Shown here: positions 12,064-23,831 of the stretch, piece after piece
How positions within the stretch are numbered: the first letter of the stretch is position 1
Layout: every line of letters starts with the position of its first letter
Source of the DNA: Xiphophorus maculatus
Lineage: Eukaryota > Chordata > Actinopteri > Cyprinodontiformes > Poeciliidae
DNA length: 64,000 nt
Direction of reading: 5' to 3'
Assembly (NCBI RefSeq): GCF_002775205.1
Contig: NC_036458.1
Span: forward strand, 124,001-188,000
The notes under the pieces: generated by a model
The model's input: only the letters and a program-made list of their open reading frames with translations
Database searches by the model: none
Told to the model about the DNA's origin: nothing
Made by a program: the position numbers and the translations under genes

Positions 12064-12879
12064 ATGTTTCATAGCAATCTATTCATATTAGCTGTCAGTT
12101 ACTTGGAATGATCAAACTAATTTATTTTGAAGTGAACTCTGTTAAATGGTTTTGGCTTTTAACAGGTGTCTACTCATTTCTGCTATTTTTCTCCGTAATT
12201 GTTCTAATGGGATAAATAACCCCAACTTAACATTTTTCAAAATATCCTCACAGGAGTCCAAAACAGCTTTATGCATGTTAAATTGTTTTTCTTAAAGATG
12301 TCTGTGTGTTAGATTAGGTCTTAGTTCAATCATGTTCTGTTTTGTCTGATATCCTGTGATATTGACACAGTTGAAAGAAAATGACTCCGGCATCAGCAAC
12401 GTGTTACTTAACTTGGACTTTACAGAAGAACGTTTTGGACATCCCTGGCTCAGACTTGAAAGGAGAACTCTGTTCTACATTTTTTACAGTCTGATCATAA
12501 TCGACACAATCTACCTTCTCTAGTCAGATGGAGTACGCCATCACACAACTGTGTGTTTTACTGTGTGATCACATCAGATTTGTCTCACAGCCAGGAGAAG
12601 TGAGCTTGGTTAGCAGCTGCCTTATTCTCAAAAAGGGAAAACTTGGCTTCAATGTGAAGAAGCCAACTAACTCTGGTGCAGATTCTCAGTCTCCTGGGAA
12701 ATGTTCAAGTACAAGAGAACTGGACTTCTCTTGTTTCTTGAAGACAAATATGAGAGGTGAAATATCTAGTTATGCAATTAGGTATCTCAATTAATTAACA
12801 GCTCAGAGATGAGAATCACAAAGCAATTCAGGATGATATCGGAATGCGGAGATATTACGATACTCACTAATTTCCATAT

Positions 12880-13445
12880 GTTATCCCTTCTACACAATTC
12901 AAGTTCTTGAGCCTATACGCACACCCCTTCAAGATTTTCCCTCTGCAGCCATGAAATTTAATGTGTTTGAGTGGAATTTTATGTGACAGACCAACACAAA
13001 GATGTGCACATTTTGTAGTAAAAGTAAGGGGCTGATTATTTTCAAACATTTTAAAAATAAGAATGTGAAATGTAGAGTGCATTTGTGGTCTACTTTCCTG
13101 TGTCAGCACTTTGTAGAACCAAATTTTCTTTGACCATGTCTCGACTACTTTTGAACAGTTACAGGCTGTCACAGGGCTAGCCTGTTACTAAGCCACTCTA
13201 AAACATACATTTGTTGTACCTCTTCCTATATGTTCATTATCCTGCTGGAATGTGAACCTGCACTCCAATCTCAAGTCTTCTGCTGCCTATAACAGGATCC
13301 ATGTCATCAAGGATATCCAGCTTCACTGTTGCTGCCGAAAGAAAGCATCGCCTCAGTATGATGGTGCCATCCCCATGTTTCACAGAGGGGAAGAAAGGGG
13401 TGTTCACGGTGATTTGCTGTGTAAGGTTTCAATTGCATGTAGGAT
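12880..13445 (-). mobile_element. Tc1-like transposon remnant
   Basis: The minus strand around 13205-13390 matches the catalytic middle of a second Tc1-like family (on the complement GTGAAACATGGGGATGGCAC, then a TTCCAGCAGGATAATG motif near the catalytic aspartate). 12940-13110 resembles its conserved terminal region (TTTTATGTGACAGACCAACA). Heavily mutated and internally deleted. Confidence 0.6.
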
Positions 13446-14356
13446 TTCCATGTGTTTCCATGTAGGATAAAAGTATCAAATACGGATGTCCATAACAGAG
13501 GACATTAATACAATTTTATTGAATTGTTTACAGATTTTAAGATATGTTTCATTAATAATACAAAGGTAACACAGGAACAAGTAAAGAACTGGTTTTCAGA
13601 TATTTTCCATCACTATAATAGATAAGATTTTTGTATTTTATGTTACAAAATACAGAGCTTTTGAAACAGAAAAATAGTTTTCTAATTTCTACAATTTTTT
13701 TTCTCATGGAACTTTCAGTTTTAACATGAAGTTAAATGAACATAAAATTATCTAAAAGCATGTCAAAAAGTTTCTAGAATACCATATAGGTGAAAAACAA
13801 AATTATTTTTTTCTGTTTAAAATTTCTATTTTATTCATCTGGACAAAAACTTAACATTTTTCTGCAATAGTGTGATTTAGATATATTGGGGTCTTCTGTC
13901 TTCTGAAGACCCCAATGTATCTTCCATTACAAGTGAGCTTTGTTATCTCAGTGAACTTTGTTAAAATTACAAAAAGTCCTTATTGGTCAGACTGGTAAAT
14001 TATTGCTCTCGCTCACGGTCATCAGACCACTGAGAGCGCACTTTGGTTATTTATGTTGAAATGTTTTCTGTTGCTTTCCTTTTCTTTGTTTGGCAAAGTA
14101 AGTTTTGTGCTTTGATGGTTTTGTAGATTTGGTGTGAAAAACATTTTGCTGTGTTTTGCATAGTAAATATTTGTGGATTGAGTTAATGAATTATTGGTCC
14201 TATGGAATTATGATTACAAAGCTTTGTATATGGAGAATTTTATTTAGGTCAGCAGTTAATAAAAGCATGTTTCCAAGCAATATTTGACAGTGATTTGTTT
14301 AACGTTCATTTCATACCATTAGAAAAACGAATTCATTGTCATGTACACTAAGGTGT
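13446..14356. other. AT-rich intergenic DNA
   Basis: No gene or repeat family recognised. Contains the inverted repeat at 13885-13916 (arms ATTGGGGTCTTC, 8-bp loop). Confidence 0.5.
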
Positions 14357-15206
14357 ATGTTGTGGGAAAAAAATATTTTACCAGTTTGGGACTTGAACCC
14401 ACACCTCTTTTTTAATTATTATATTTTTTTTTTTCCCCCTGGGACTTTAACCCGATTTTTTCCTTTTAATAACGCCAGTCTTTATTCCGCAGGGTGAAAG
14501 GTTTATCGGATCCTTTACTATTTTAGATTTTATAATTTAGAATTTGTAAAGTTAATTTGTTAGCCTGAGTGAGTATCCCACCTGATAACAGTGGTTTTGA
14601 GTTCGTTGATCCCAGCGCTGGAGCCGTGGAGCCGACCAACAGCCCTCTTCTCTCTCAAATCCTAAATGAAGTTTGAGGCTGGAGCCTAGTCCAGGTTGGC
14701 TCCTTAACGCTGTTCGTCGACGTCCTTGGATGTCCAGTCGAGGGATCCGGGTCACGACACCAAATTGTTGTGAAAAAAAATCTATTTTACCAAGCACTGT
14801 CAGGTGAAATCACTCAATCAGGTTTATTCATATATTGTGCACAATACAGAGAGCTTGTAGGATAATCAATAATGAAGAAGGTCTGGGTGAAAAAGCTCTG
14901 CCAGGCAGAGACAACACATGAGTTTTATACCAAGGTTACGGAATTCAAAAACAAAGGGAAAGACAGTCTGGTTCTGATGAGGCTGTTGAAAACAACTTAA
15001 AACCTTGTACATGTAACCCAAATAGTTCTTTTGGTGAGAGTTCACAGGCATTTAATGTAACATGATCAGCAGATGTTAACTTGTAGTAATTTTCTACCAC
15101 ATTGTACCTACAGCAGAGTGTCATGCAGATGGAAGAAAGCACATTCACATAAAAAATAGAAATTAGAGACATTACAGTAAAAGAAAATTTACAATGTAAG
15201 AAAAAT
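14357..15206 (-). mobile_element. LTR-retrotransposon remnant (leader, primer-binding site, LTR)
   Basis: On the minus strand a TGGTGTCGTGACCCGGAT primer-binding-like site (14745-14762) sits three bases after a CA dinucleotide at 14766-14767, the expected end of an LTR. The upstream minus-strand sequence (14768-15206) contains AATAAA near 14822, as expected before U5. The site resembles a histidine-tRNA primer site with two differences. No gag or pol is visible, and the BEL element lies immediately beyond it. Confidence 0.45.
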
Positions 15207-15211
15207 ACTCT

Positions 15212-15681
15212 TGTAAGGGATAGTACATTAAAGTAAGAATTTTCTAAATTAAGTATGATGCAGATTGTTTATGGATGTTTGTCTGTTTTGATTAGCATTT
15301 TTGTTTGTTTTGTTTTGTTTGATGGTATTTGCACTTTGTAATGTTTTGGGGGGGTGGTGGGGGGGTTGTTGTACCTCTTGGGCTGCCGTAACTAATGAGG
15401 GCAGGCCCTTTAAAAGCTGGTAGAATCGTCGTGTCAATCAATGACTTGAACTGTCAAGCTGAATAGCATGAAGAAATCAACACTTAGTGTTCCCCAGTGA
15501 AAGCAGCGAGGTACGTTTTGTTTTGTTGTTTGTATTATAAGTTTGTTTGTATTTTAATATTTGTATATGTTTTAGTGTTCACGGTGACTGTGGTGATTCT
15601 GAATCACCCGAAGAAAAATAAAATCGCTAAATTCACCCGTCGAGACTGGCTGGTTAATTCAACTGCTGGGGAGCTGCTACA
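15212..15681 (+). repeat. 5' LTR of the BEL/Pao element
   Basis: 470 bp, TG...CA ends, largely collinear with the 460-bp 3' LTR. The differences are short indels in T-runs and scattered substitutions, for example a G-rich run near 15349-15365 versus a T-run near 21092-21107. Confidence 0.93.
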
Positions 15682-16074
15682 GTGAAAACTCGAGGCTTCC
15701 ATGTGTCGCCTTTCATTTGACGGTGAGACGCTTGAATCGGACATCGGCCGAGGTTTGGCGCTGCGTCGGAGTCAACGCCACCATGAGGAGCTGTCTTCGT
15801 GGAGGATCCAAGTTAGCATCAGAAACTGAATCTAACAGATGACCACTGGCGCGGTGAGAAATTGACTGATCAAACAACGCGGAAATAACTTGGAAACGAC
15901 GTCACCTGAATATGTATGAAATTAAATGAGTTCAGGGACTATGTTTGGTCAAATTATATGCCAAATTACTTATAAGGTATGCAATTTAAAAAAAGGGAAA
16001 ATATTAGAATGGTGTTTTTGTAACTAAATGTTAAGTTTTGTGGGTTTAATGTCACTGTAAGGTTTTAGAGTTAA

Positions 16075-17320
16075 GATGTCACTGCCACGTGAAAAAGGAC
16101 TTTCTGCTGAAGATGTGTGCACTGAAGAAAAGCCAAAAGGACAAGAGTTGGTTTCAGGTCCTCGCACAAGAAAGTTAACTGAAAAGGAGAGCAGTTCAGA
16201 GAAGCAGAGTCTACAAAACAGATAAAAGCATTTCTTAACTCTTATGCATCCTGGAAACAAATTGCTAGAGAAGCCAGGAAGAAATTAAAGGGTTTTTGCT
16301 CTCAGGAAAATCTGGATGAAATAAATCAGCAGATAAAAACAGTCTTGATAAAGTGAAACAGAATTATGAGTTTCTTCAATGTAATTCTTTAAATACTCCA
16401 GATATTGTGCAGAAACTAGATGCCTGTACTATACCAACAAATGAGATTTATGATCTTGTGTGTAAACGTTTAGAAGGGGGTATTGTTGAAGAAAAATTTA
16501 ATCAAGAAATTGAAAAGGAAAGGGTGCGAGAAGTCTTAAATAGAGACGAATATCAGTCTGTTTTTGGAGAAATCTCTACTGAATGTTCTTGTACATGTGG
16601 TTCATCAATTACCAGCTCCCAAGTTTCTCAAGGGTGTGTAATGGCAGAAGCTGATCTTGCGGCTAAAAGGGTACAAGTTAAATCCATGTTGGAGATTGAA
16701 GCTCAACATGTGAGAGTCAGTAAGCTTGAATGTGACTGGAAGCGTCATGAGTCCCAGATTATGGCAGAAAGAAGCTGAAGTGCTACAGCAGCTTGACGAG
16801 AAGAGCAAGTTAAAGGTAATGCAAACAGATATGGAAGTTAAAATGGCTGCAGCTCGGCTTGATGTTTATAGCAGACTTGAAGATGGAGTTGAAGGGGAAA
16901 ATCTTGATTTTAAGCCTGAGGTTAAATCAGTGCAAATTTTAAAACACCCAAGAAAGTCAGCTGCAAGGGCTGCATCAATTCTACCACCTCAAGCTTGCTC
17001 TGAGATTCCTGCAGTAAACTTGGCTGAAGCCTTAACGAGCTCATTGAGTTTAAGTTGCCTTCCTGTTCCTGAACCTGCCATATTCTCAGGTGACCCTTTG
17101 AAATTTGTGGACTTTAAGATATCATTTACAACTTTAATTGATTCAAAATCCATCTCTGTTGGGGAAAAAATGTTGTATTTGAAAAGTTATCTCTCTGGAG
17201 AAGCCCGAAAGGCTGTGGAAGGTTTCTTTTACAGAAGCTCTGAGGACACATATGAGGGTGCTTGGTCAGTTCTACAGGACAGATATGGAAACCCATTTGT
17301 AATTCAGAAAGCATTTAGGG
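16075..17320 (+). pseudogene. BEL/Pao gag region, 5' part
   Basis: Starts with MSLPREKGLSAEDV and continues in shifting frames through 16353-16778 and 16726-17320. The latter contains LPVPEPAIFSGDPLKFVDFK and SYLSGEARKAVEGFF, the gag-like domain found in Pao polyproteins. At least two frameshifts. It is interrupted after KAF by the MITE at 17321; the frame resumes at 17555 (DKLMLWPKIAPNDPLSLRDF). Confidence 0.8.
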
Positions 17321-17546
17321 CAGGGGTGTCAAACTCCAGTCCTCAAGGGCCAGTGTCCTGCAACTTTTAGATGTGCCTCTGCTGCACCACACCTGAATAG
17401 AATAATTAGGTCATTAGCAAGGCTCTGGAGAACTGATCTACACAAGGAGGAGGTAATTAAGCCATTTCACTCCAGTGTTTTGTACCTGTGGCACATCTAA
17501 AAACTGCAGGACAGCGGCCCTTGAGGACTGGAGTTTGACGCCTGTG
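17321..17546. mobile_element. 226-bp hAT-type MITE inside the BEL gag
   Basis: Terminal inverted repeats of about 55 bp start CAGGGGTGTCAAACTCCAGT; the right end complements to CACAGGCGTCAAACTCCAGT. A perfect 8-bp duplication ATTTAGGG flanks it (17313-17320 and 17547-17554). Removing the element and one duplication copy restores a continuous gag reading, which dates it after the BEL insertion. Confidence 0.93.
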
Positions 17547-17554
17547 ATTTAGGG

Positions 17555-18420
17555 ATAAACTTATGTTATGGCCAAAGATTGCACCAAATGATCCATTATC
17601 TCTCAGAGATTTTGCTGACTTTTTGAAAAGTTGTGAAGAGGCTATGCCTCAAGTAATAGGACTGTCCATCTTAAATGATTGTGAAGAAAATCATAAGATG
17701 TTGAAGAAATTACCAGACTGGGTTGTACGTAAATGGAGTAGAGTTGTTGTTGAAGTGCTTGATGCGTGGAGAATATCCATCTTTTGAATGTTTTTCTAGA
17801 TTTATACAAAAGGAAGCACGTATAGCATGTAATCCTATTGCGTCTCCATTTTTGTTAAAGTCTAAAACTTCTTCAAATGATCTTTCCAGGAAAGCTAAGG
17901 CTTTTAATACCAGTACGGAGTTCAAGAAACAAGAAATTGGTCATGTTCTGAAATCTAAACTGCCTTGCTTGGTTTGTACAGACATATCACACAGTGTTGC
18001 TAAATGTCCCAAATTTGCAGTAAAATCAATGGAAGACAAAAGATCATTTATATATCAGAACCATCTTTGTTTTGGATGTTTAAGGAAAGGCCATTTATTG
18101 AAAGATTGTAAACGCAGCATGTTTGCGGAGAGTGTAGACGACGTCATCCTACTTGTTTACACAAGGACAGAGTGAGATGTCGGGATGTTGGTCAGCAGTG
18201 TTCAATCTCTCCAGAAGAAACACCTCAGGTTTCTCACAGTGTTTTATCTTATGCACTCACCCGAAACATTTCTGCCACATCAAGTATTATTCCAGATTTT
18301 CTGTCCTCTGTGAAGGATCCTGGGAAAGAAATACTTACTTATGCACTCCTTGATACTCAGAGTGACTCCTCCTTTGTTTTAGAAGATCTTGTGGAAAAAC
18401 TTGACTGTTGAAACCAAACC
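17555..18420 (+). pseudogene. BEL/Pao gag 3' part, zinc knuckles and protease
   Basis: Two cysteine-rich knuckles are visible (CLVCTDISHSVAKC, then CFGCLRKGHLLKDC) near 17970-18110. The protease motif LLDTQSDSSFV follows near 18350; BEL-type proteases use DTQ/DTG. Frameshifts occur near 17780, 18175 and 18400. Confidence 0.8.
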
Positions 18421-20014
18421 AGTACAGCTAAAACTTAGTACCATGGTTTCTGTTGATACACCTGTTTCTAGTCAAAATGTGTATGACTTGCAAGTTCGGA
18501 GTTTTTTCTCTGATAATTATATACTGTTGCGGCAAGCATACACGCATGACTTCATTCCTGTTGATACATCTTGCATACCAAGTAGAAGTACAGCATTACA
18601 GTGGCCTCACCTTAAACATCTGGCTGGCAAAATGCCTGCTTTACAAGACTGTGAAGTAGGTTTACTCATTGGTTTTGACTGTCCTGCTTTGGCTCCCTTG
18701 GAAGTTGTTGTTGGGGAAAATGAACCTTTTTCTCAGAGGACTGCTCTTGGTTGGAGTATTATCGGGGCAGCCAATCCACATGTAGATCGGCAAGGTAACC
18801 AAAGATTTGTACATAGAGTGATGGTGAAAGAAATGCCCGCTCCATTGGCTTCTGATGTTTTAAGAGTTTTGGAGTTGGATTTCAATGAAAAGGGTCCAGA
18901 AGGAAAATGTGTTTCCCAAGATGACATTCGGTTTATACAACTTCTGAGTGAAAATATTACACAGAAAGATGATGGCCATTTGGAGATGCCCCTTCCATTT
19001 AAAACACCCTGCCTTCCTGTGTTGCCAAATAATAAGAGGCTGGCTATTGTTTGTTTACAACATCTAAAGAGGAGGTTAAAAAGAAATTATCAGTTCAACA
19101 ATCATTATAAAACATTTATGGAGTCAATCATTAGCTGTGGTGATGCTGAACTAGCTCCTGAGACAAACATCAATGATGGTTGTGTGTGGTACTTACCTCA
19201 TCATGGGGTGTATCATTCAAAGAAACCAGATAAGTTAAGAGTAGTGTTTGACTGCTCAGCTAAATTTTGTGGTACCTCTTTGAATGACACTTTGTTGACT
19301 GGTCCAGATTTGATTAACTCTTTAATTGGAATCCTTCTGCGTTTCAGAAAAGAATCTGTTGCTATTATTTGTGACATTGAAAGGATGTTCCACCAGTTTT
19401 ATGTTTCATCAAAGCATCGTTGTTACCTCAGGTTTCTATGGTGGGAGCAAGGAGATTTGGAGAGCGAGCCTAAAGAATTTCAGATGAAAGTCCACCTTTT
19501 TGGTGCTGCCTCCTCTCCAGGCTGTGCTAATTTTGGTCTAAAATAGTTGGCACATCAGCGGAGATCAAAGTTTTCATCTGCAGCAGCATTTGTGGAGAAT
19601 AATTTTTATGTTGATGATGGGTTAATAAGTGTCCCTACAACTAATGATGCCACCACACTAATAACTGAAGCTCAGAAACTGTGCAAAGAAGGTGGTTTGA
19701 GACTCCACAAATTTAATTCCAATAGGTCTGAAGTTCTAGATTGTGTGAATCCATCTGAGAGAGCCACAAGTGTGGTTTCTGCTGATCTCAAGCCTGATTT
19801 AACACTTACTGAACATACCCTAGGTATGCGATGGCATGTCAAAAGTGACTGTTTGGGCTTTCACATTGATCTGAGGGACAAATCGGATACACGCCATGGT
19901 ATTTTGTCAGTAATAGCATCTCTATATGATCCGCTGGGATTTATTTCACCATTCATTATGAATGGGAAATATATTTTTACAAGATCTGTGCCACAGAAGT
20001 ATTGGATGGGATGA
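18389..20014 (+). pseudogene. BEL/Pao reverse transcriptase
   Basis: The frame at 18389-19546 contains the Pao RT N-terminal motifs (KPDKLRVVFDCSAKF, LNDTLLTGPDL, ICDIERMFHQF). A TAG stop at 19544-19546 interrupts FGLK. The frame continues at 19547-20014 with the catalytic FYVDDGL (aspartates at 19613-19618) and SLYDPLGFISPF. All RT landmarks are present, but no single frame covers them. Confidence 0.88.
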
Positions 20015-20640
20015 CCCTCTGCCTGAAGACTTACTTGTACGGTGGGAGAAGTGGAAGTTTAGCCTTCAGGATGTGAAAGGGTTAATGATACAAAGATGTT
20101 ATCATCCCCAAGGATTTGGAAAAATTGTTAAAACAGAACTACATCACTTCTCAGATGCTAGCAGCCTAGCATATGGTGCATGCTCTTACCTCAGATTTGA
20201 GAATGACAAAGGTGAAATTCATTGTGTTTTAATCATGGCTAAAGCCAGAGTTGCTCCTTTGAAAATTACAACCATTCCTCGTCTCGAGCTTACAGCTGCA
20301 GTGGTTGCTGCTAGGTTGAGCGTTCTGTTAAAATCAGAACTTGATATGAAGATAGACACAGAGTTTTTCTGGACAGATTCACAAGTAGTGTTATATATTA
20401 ATAATGAAGTGCAACGGTTTCATGCATTTGTGGCAAATTGGGTCCAGATAATTAGAGCAAATCCAAATCAATGGAATCATGTTGACACCACTGAAAATCC
20501 AGCAGATCATGCATCAAGAGGGTTATGTGCCTCTGAGATTTTAACTACAAATTGGCTAACAGGTCCTGAGTTTTTGTGGGTGGAAGAGAGAATGCCTCCA
20601 GAATATTTCCATTGGACAAAAATGGCATGTAATTCGCCGC
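19962..20640 (+). pseudogene. BEL/Pao RNase H domain
   Basis: After a frameshift near 20010 the frame encodes HHFSDASSLAYGACSYLRF, IPRLELTAAVVAARL and FWTDSQVVLYIN. These contain the acidic catalytic residues of RNase H (D in SDAS, E in LEL, D in TDS). ENPADHASRG follows. Sequence past about 20625 no longer matches the expected continuation. Confidence 0.85.
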
Positions 20641-20850
20641 AATCTAAAAGTAAATGATGTTGTAATTGTTAAAGAAGATTTTCTCCCAAGAAATAGGTGG
20701 CAGTTGGGTCGTGTTGTGGAAACAATGGTTGATAGTGACAGCTTAGTTCGAAAAGTGAAGTGGAGAACAAAGATCAGGAAGGGATTTTATCTCTAAGAGT
20801 TCAGTGATAGACCAGTGCAAAAATTGGTGGTATTAGAAAGTGACTTGTAA
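20625..20850 (+). pseudogene. BEL/Pao C-terminal domain, joined by deletion of integrase
   Basis: Right after the RNase H tail a frame encodes RRNLKVNDVVIVKEDFLPRN, RWQLGRVV and RPVQKLVVL, the small beta-rich domain that normally follows Pao integrase. The whole integrase core, about 1 kb or more in intact relatives, is therefore missing at this junction. Confidence 0.75.
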
Positions 20851-20957
20851 ACTGAATGTACACAGACAAGCATGTTTTAAACAATCTGCATGGTTTAAGG
20901 GAAATTTTGAAATGACGCATGATTTTTTGGTAATAGTTCATGCGTTATTGGTGGGAG

Positions 20958-21417
20958 TGTAACGGATGGTACATTAAAGTAAATTAAGAATTTTCTAAAT
21001 TAAGTATGACGCAGATTGTTTATGAATGTTTGTCTGTTTTGATTAGCATTTTTGTTGTTTTTGTTTTGTTTGGTATTTGCACTTTAATGTTTTTTTTTTT
21101 TTTTTTTGTTGTACCTCTTGGGCTGCTGTAACTAATGAGGGCAGGCCCTTTAAAAGCTGGTAGAATCGTCGTGTCAATCAATGACTTGAACTGTCAAGCT
21201 GAATAGCATGAAGAAATCAACACTTAGTGTTCCCCAGTGAAAGCAGCGAGGTACGTTTTGTTTTTTGTATTACAAGTTTATGTTTGTATTTTAATATTTG
21301 TATATGTTTTAGTTTTCATGGTGACTGTGGTGATTCTGAATCACCCGAAGAAAATAAAAACGTTAAATTCACCCGTCGAGACTGGCTGGTTAATTCAACT
21401 GCTGGGGAGCTGCTACA
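20958..21417 (+). repeat. 3' LTR of the BEL/Pao element
   Basis: 460 bp, preceded by a purine tract GGTGGGAG (20950-20957). Ends GCTACA, then the duplication ACTCT. Confidence 0.93.
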
Positions 21418-21422
21418 ACTCT

Positions 21423-22573
21423 AAAAATAATAAATGTGCAGCTGTGTATGCTGCTTTTAAGAAATCTACAAGAAAGTCATTGTATTTGTTAAAGATTAGC
21501 AAGAAGAGGTGCGTGAAAACATCAAGGGTGCAAGAGCACTTATTGAGTTTGTTTGGAGCAGTGATGGTTATAAAGTCTAACAGCTATTAGGAGAAAGAAT
21601 GTGTGGTAACGCTCATATGTACACCTAAGATGCAGCAGTCTGTCACTGAAGGAGCTCTCCAGTTCTGCAATAGCTTCAAATGGAGAAGGAAGAGGGTAGA
21701 TATTGTCCAAAAGTGATGTTATGTTAGCCAGAGTTATTCCATCTCGCACCACCTGCACTGGGTCAATAGGGTATCCTAGGATAAAGATGGCCTTCCTGAT
21801 GAGCTTTCGCTCAGCTGTATATAAGCTGTTGCTCTGATATACTACATGCCATAGAACAGATATCTTCAACATGGGGTTTATCTCTCCTAGGCTAAGGAGA
21901 AATAGAACTGGACTGTTGCTCAGTAGCTCAAGTAGCATTTGTATTTTTACTTGGAAATCAAGGTTCCAGAAGAAGAGTGAAGAGGACCAGCATGCATGTT
22001 GCTTGAAATCCAGTGTGAGGTTACACTAACCCAATCTGAAAAATCCAGTGTAGTTTCCAGATGTTTAAGTCAGAGTGATAGCTGCAGTAATATGCAGTTA
22101 TTTGCTTTTCTGGTGATTTGTATTAGTAATTTTGGTCTTAAATGTTCACACTACTTTGTGTACTTGCTGCTGATGTAAGTTATCCAAAGGATGAACTTAA
22201 CAGTGACGTTTTCTGAAGATTAGCTCCAGGCCACTGTTGGCAAACAGCTGTGCTGCTCATCCAACCTCTGCAAGCATACTATGCTATGTCTCTTGGCATA
22301 GTCAGCATGATGTGGCTGCTTTTATAGCAAATGCAGTTTTTTTCCCGCAATTAATAATTTATTATCTTTCATACATCATGAAAGCACATGCTTTTCTGAT
22401 CAAACACTGACTACACTTGGAGAAGAAATAAATGTGCTTTTCCAAAAGAGTGGCTGTTGTGAACTTGAGCATCACTATTCTTCAATGTAAATTACAGAAG
22501 GATGGAAGAATAAGAGAAGAGATTGTATTCAAACAATGTTTTTATTCATTTTCTGTGGGTTAAGCCCCTAGAC
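21423..22573 (-). mobile_element. possible LINE-like 3' fragment and spacer
   Basis: A 132-codon minus-strand frame (21540-21938) ends with a stretch like RLLHLRCTYERYHTFFLLIA then VRLYN, resembling the C-terminal tail of L2/CR1-type ORF2 proteins. The rest is not recognised, so the assignment is tentative. Nothing else is seen up to the hAT element. Confidence 0.35.
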
Positions 22574-23831
22574 CAGGGGTGTCCAAACTTTTTGCAAAGA
22601 GGGCCAGATTTGATAAAGTCAAGATGCCTGGGGGCCAATAGTTTGTTCGGACATTTTTTAACTACAAAAGTGTCATGCAAATACACACTGTTATAAAACA
22701 ATTTTCATTGTCACAATTATCTTTATTTTTCAAATGACAAAATAACCAAATATAAGCCACTCAGGCAACTCTAAAAGCAGAAATTCTGCTTTTCTTTCAT
22801 ATCTGGAGAGTCAGATAACATTGAACAAACTGTATAAAATACCTTAAATTTACATGAGTTTAAAAATATCTTTGCCTCAAGAACATTTTAAACGGGAGTT
22901 ATAAGTAATGCAAAATTGTCTGTTATTATTAAATTTTAAAACAAGTGAATTTTGCTCTTGTCATTTACAATATCTTTCAGAAAGTAATAGTTTGTATCAC
23001 ATCTACAGGTTCATAACCAAATCTTACTCGAGTTTAATAAAAATAAGTGCCATAAATCCAAGTGCATAAATGTTCTTTTGGCTTTTCACTGCTGATAGTG
23101 ACAGACGTTACCGTTCAAAACACTCAGTTTTATGTCCTCAACTCTCAGTGCCACACTGTTACGTGCCAGGCAAACATTCGCAAATTCTTGCTTCTTCTCA
23201 GGGCAAATGTTCTCCACCATTTTCATAACACAGTTTTGATAAATGTATCTTCAGTAAAAGGTTTGCCATGTTTAGCTATTAACATTAACATCGTAGCTTG
23301 CTTTGGTGGTATTTTCTTTTGACCCAGGCCCAAAGAAATTGCTGTTGTGATGCCAGGGCAGCTTGGAGCTGCTTCAGTTTTTCAGCACGGTGACTCTTAG
23401 CTTGTTGTATGTGTTAGCATGTTTAGTCTGGTAGTGTCTCTTTACGTCAAAATCCTTAAACAAGGCAACCGTCTCATTACAAATTAGACAAGCACAATTG
23501 CCTTGATTTTCAGAAAAAAAGTATTGTAATTCCCATCTCTCTTGAAAGCGGCGGCCCTCACTGTAAACTTTCCTCGTTTTCTTTGCAGTGGCCATGGCAG
23601 AAATGAGTGGAGAGGGGTTCGCTGCACAGAGGCAGAGACTGATAGTATTAAAGTGGTGCTGCCACCATTTGGTGAAAGGAGGAATTACAGTTTCAAGTTT
23701 TATGGTTTATTTATTCTGTTTCACAGTGCAGGCGGGCCATAAATAATACATTATAAGACCGAAGCTGCGGGCCGTATGAAATCTGACCGCGGGCCGTGAT
23801 TGGCCCCCGGGCCGGACTTTGGACATGCCTG
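22574..23831 (-). mobile_element. 1.26-kb hAT element, copy 1
   Basis: The ends are CAGGGGTGTCCAAACTTTTT and, on the complement of the right side, CAGGCATGTCCAAAGTCCGG. A perfect 8-bp duplication CCCTAGAC lies at 22566-22573 and 23832-23839. A minus-strand frame (23374-23595) starts [20 protein letters not shown] and contains [20 protein letters not shown] then HYQTKH, a C2-H-x4-H BED-like zinc finger as at the N-terminus of Charlie-type hAT transposases. No catalytic domain remains. Nearly identical to the copy at 42719. Confidence 0.92.

Larger units (their letters stand above)
11310..12879 (+). other. 3'UTR/downstream region of the ABCC gene
   Basis: No coding exon seen. An AATAAA at 11893-11898 is a possible polyadenylation signal. 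Contains the perfect palindrome at 12026-12063. The small ORF at 12528-12794 has no recognisable domain. Confidence 0.5.
15212..21417 (+). mobile_element. BEL/Pao LTR retrotransposon, structurally complete but degenerate
   Basis: Two LTRs (15212-15681 and 20958-21417) begin TGTAA and end GCTACA. The insertion is flanked by the 5-bp duplication ACTCT (15207-15211 and 21418-21422). Internal order is gag, zinc knuckles, aspartic protease, reverse transcriptase, RNase H and a short C-terminal domain. The integrase core is missing, and a MITE lies in gag. Frame breaks and an in-frame TAG at 19544-19546 disable the polyprotein. BEL/Pao elements are common in fish and are not vertebrate retroviruses. 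Confidence 0.93.
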
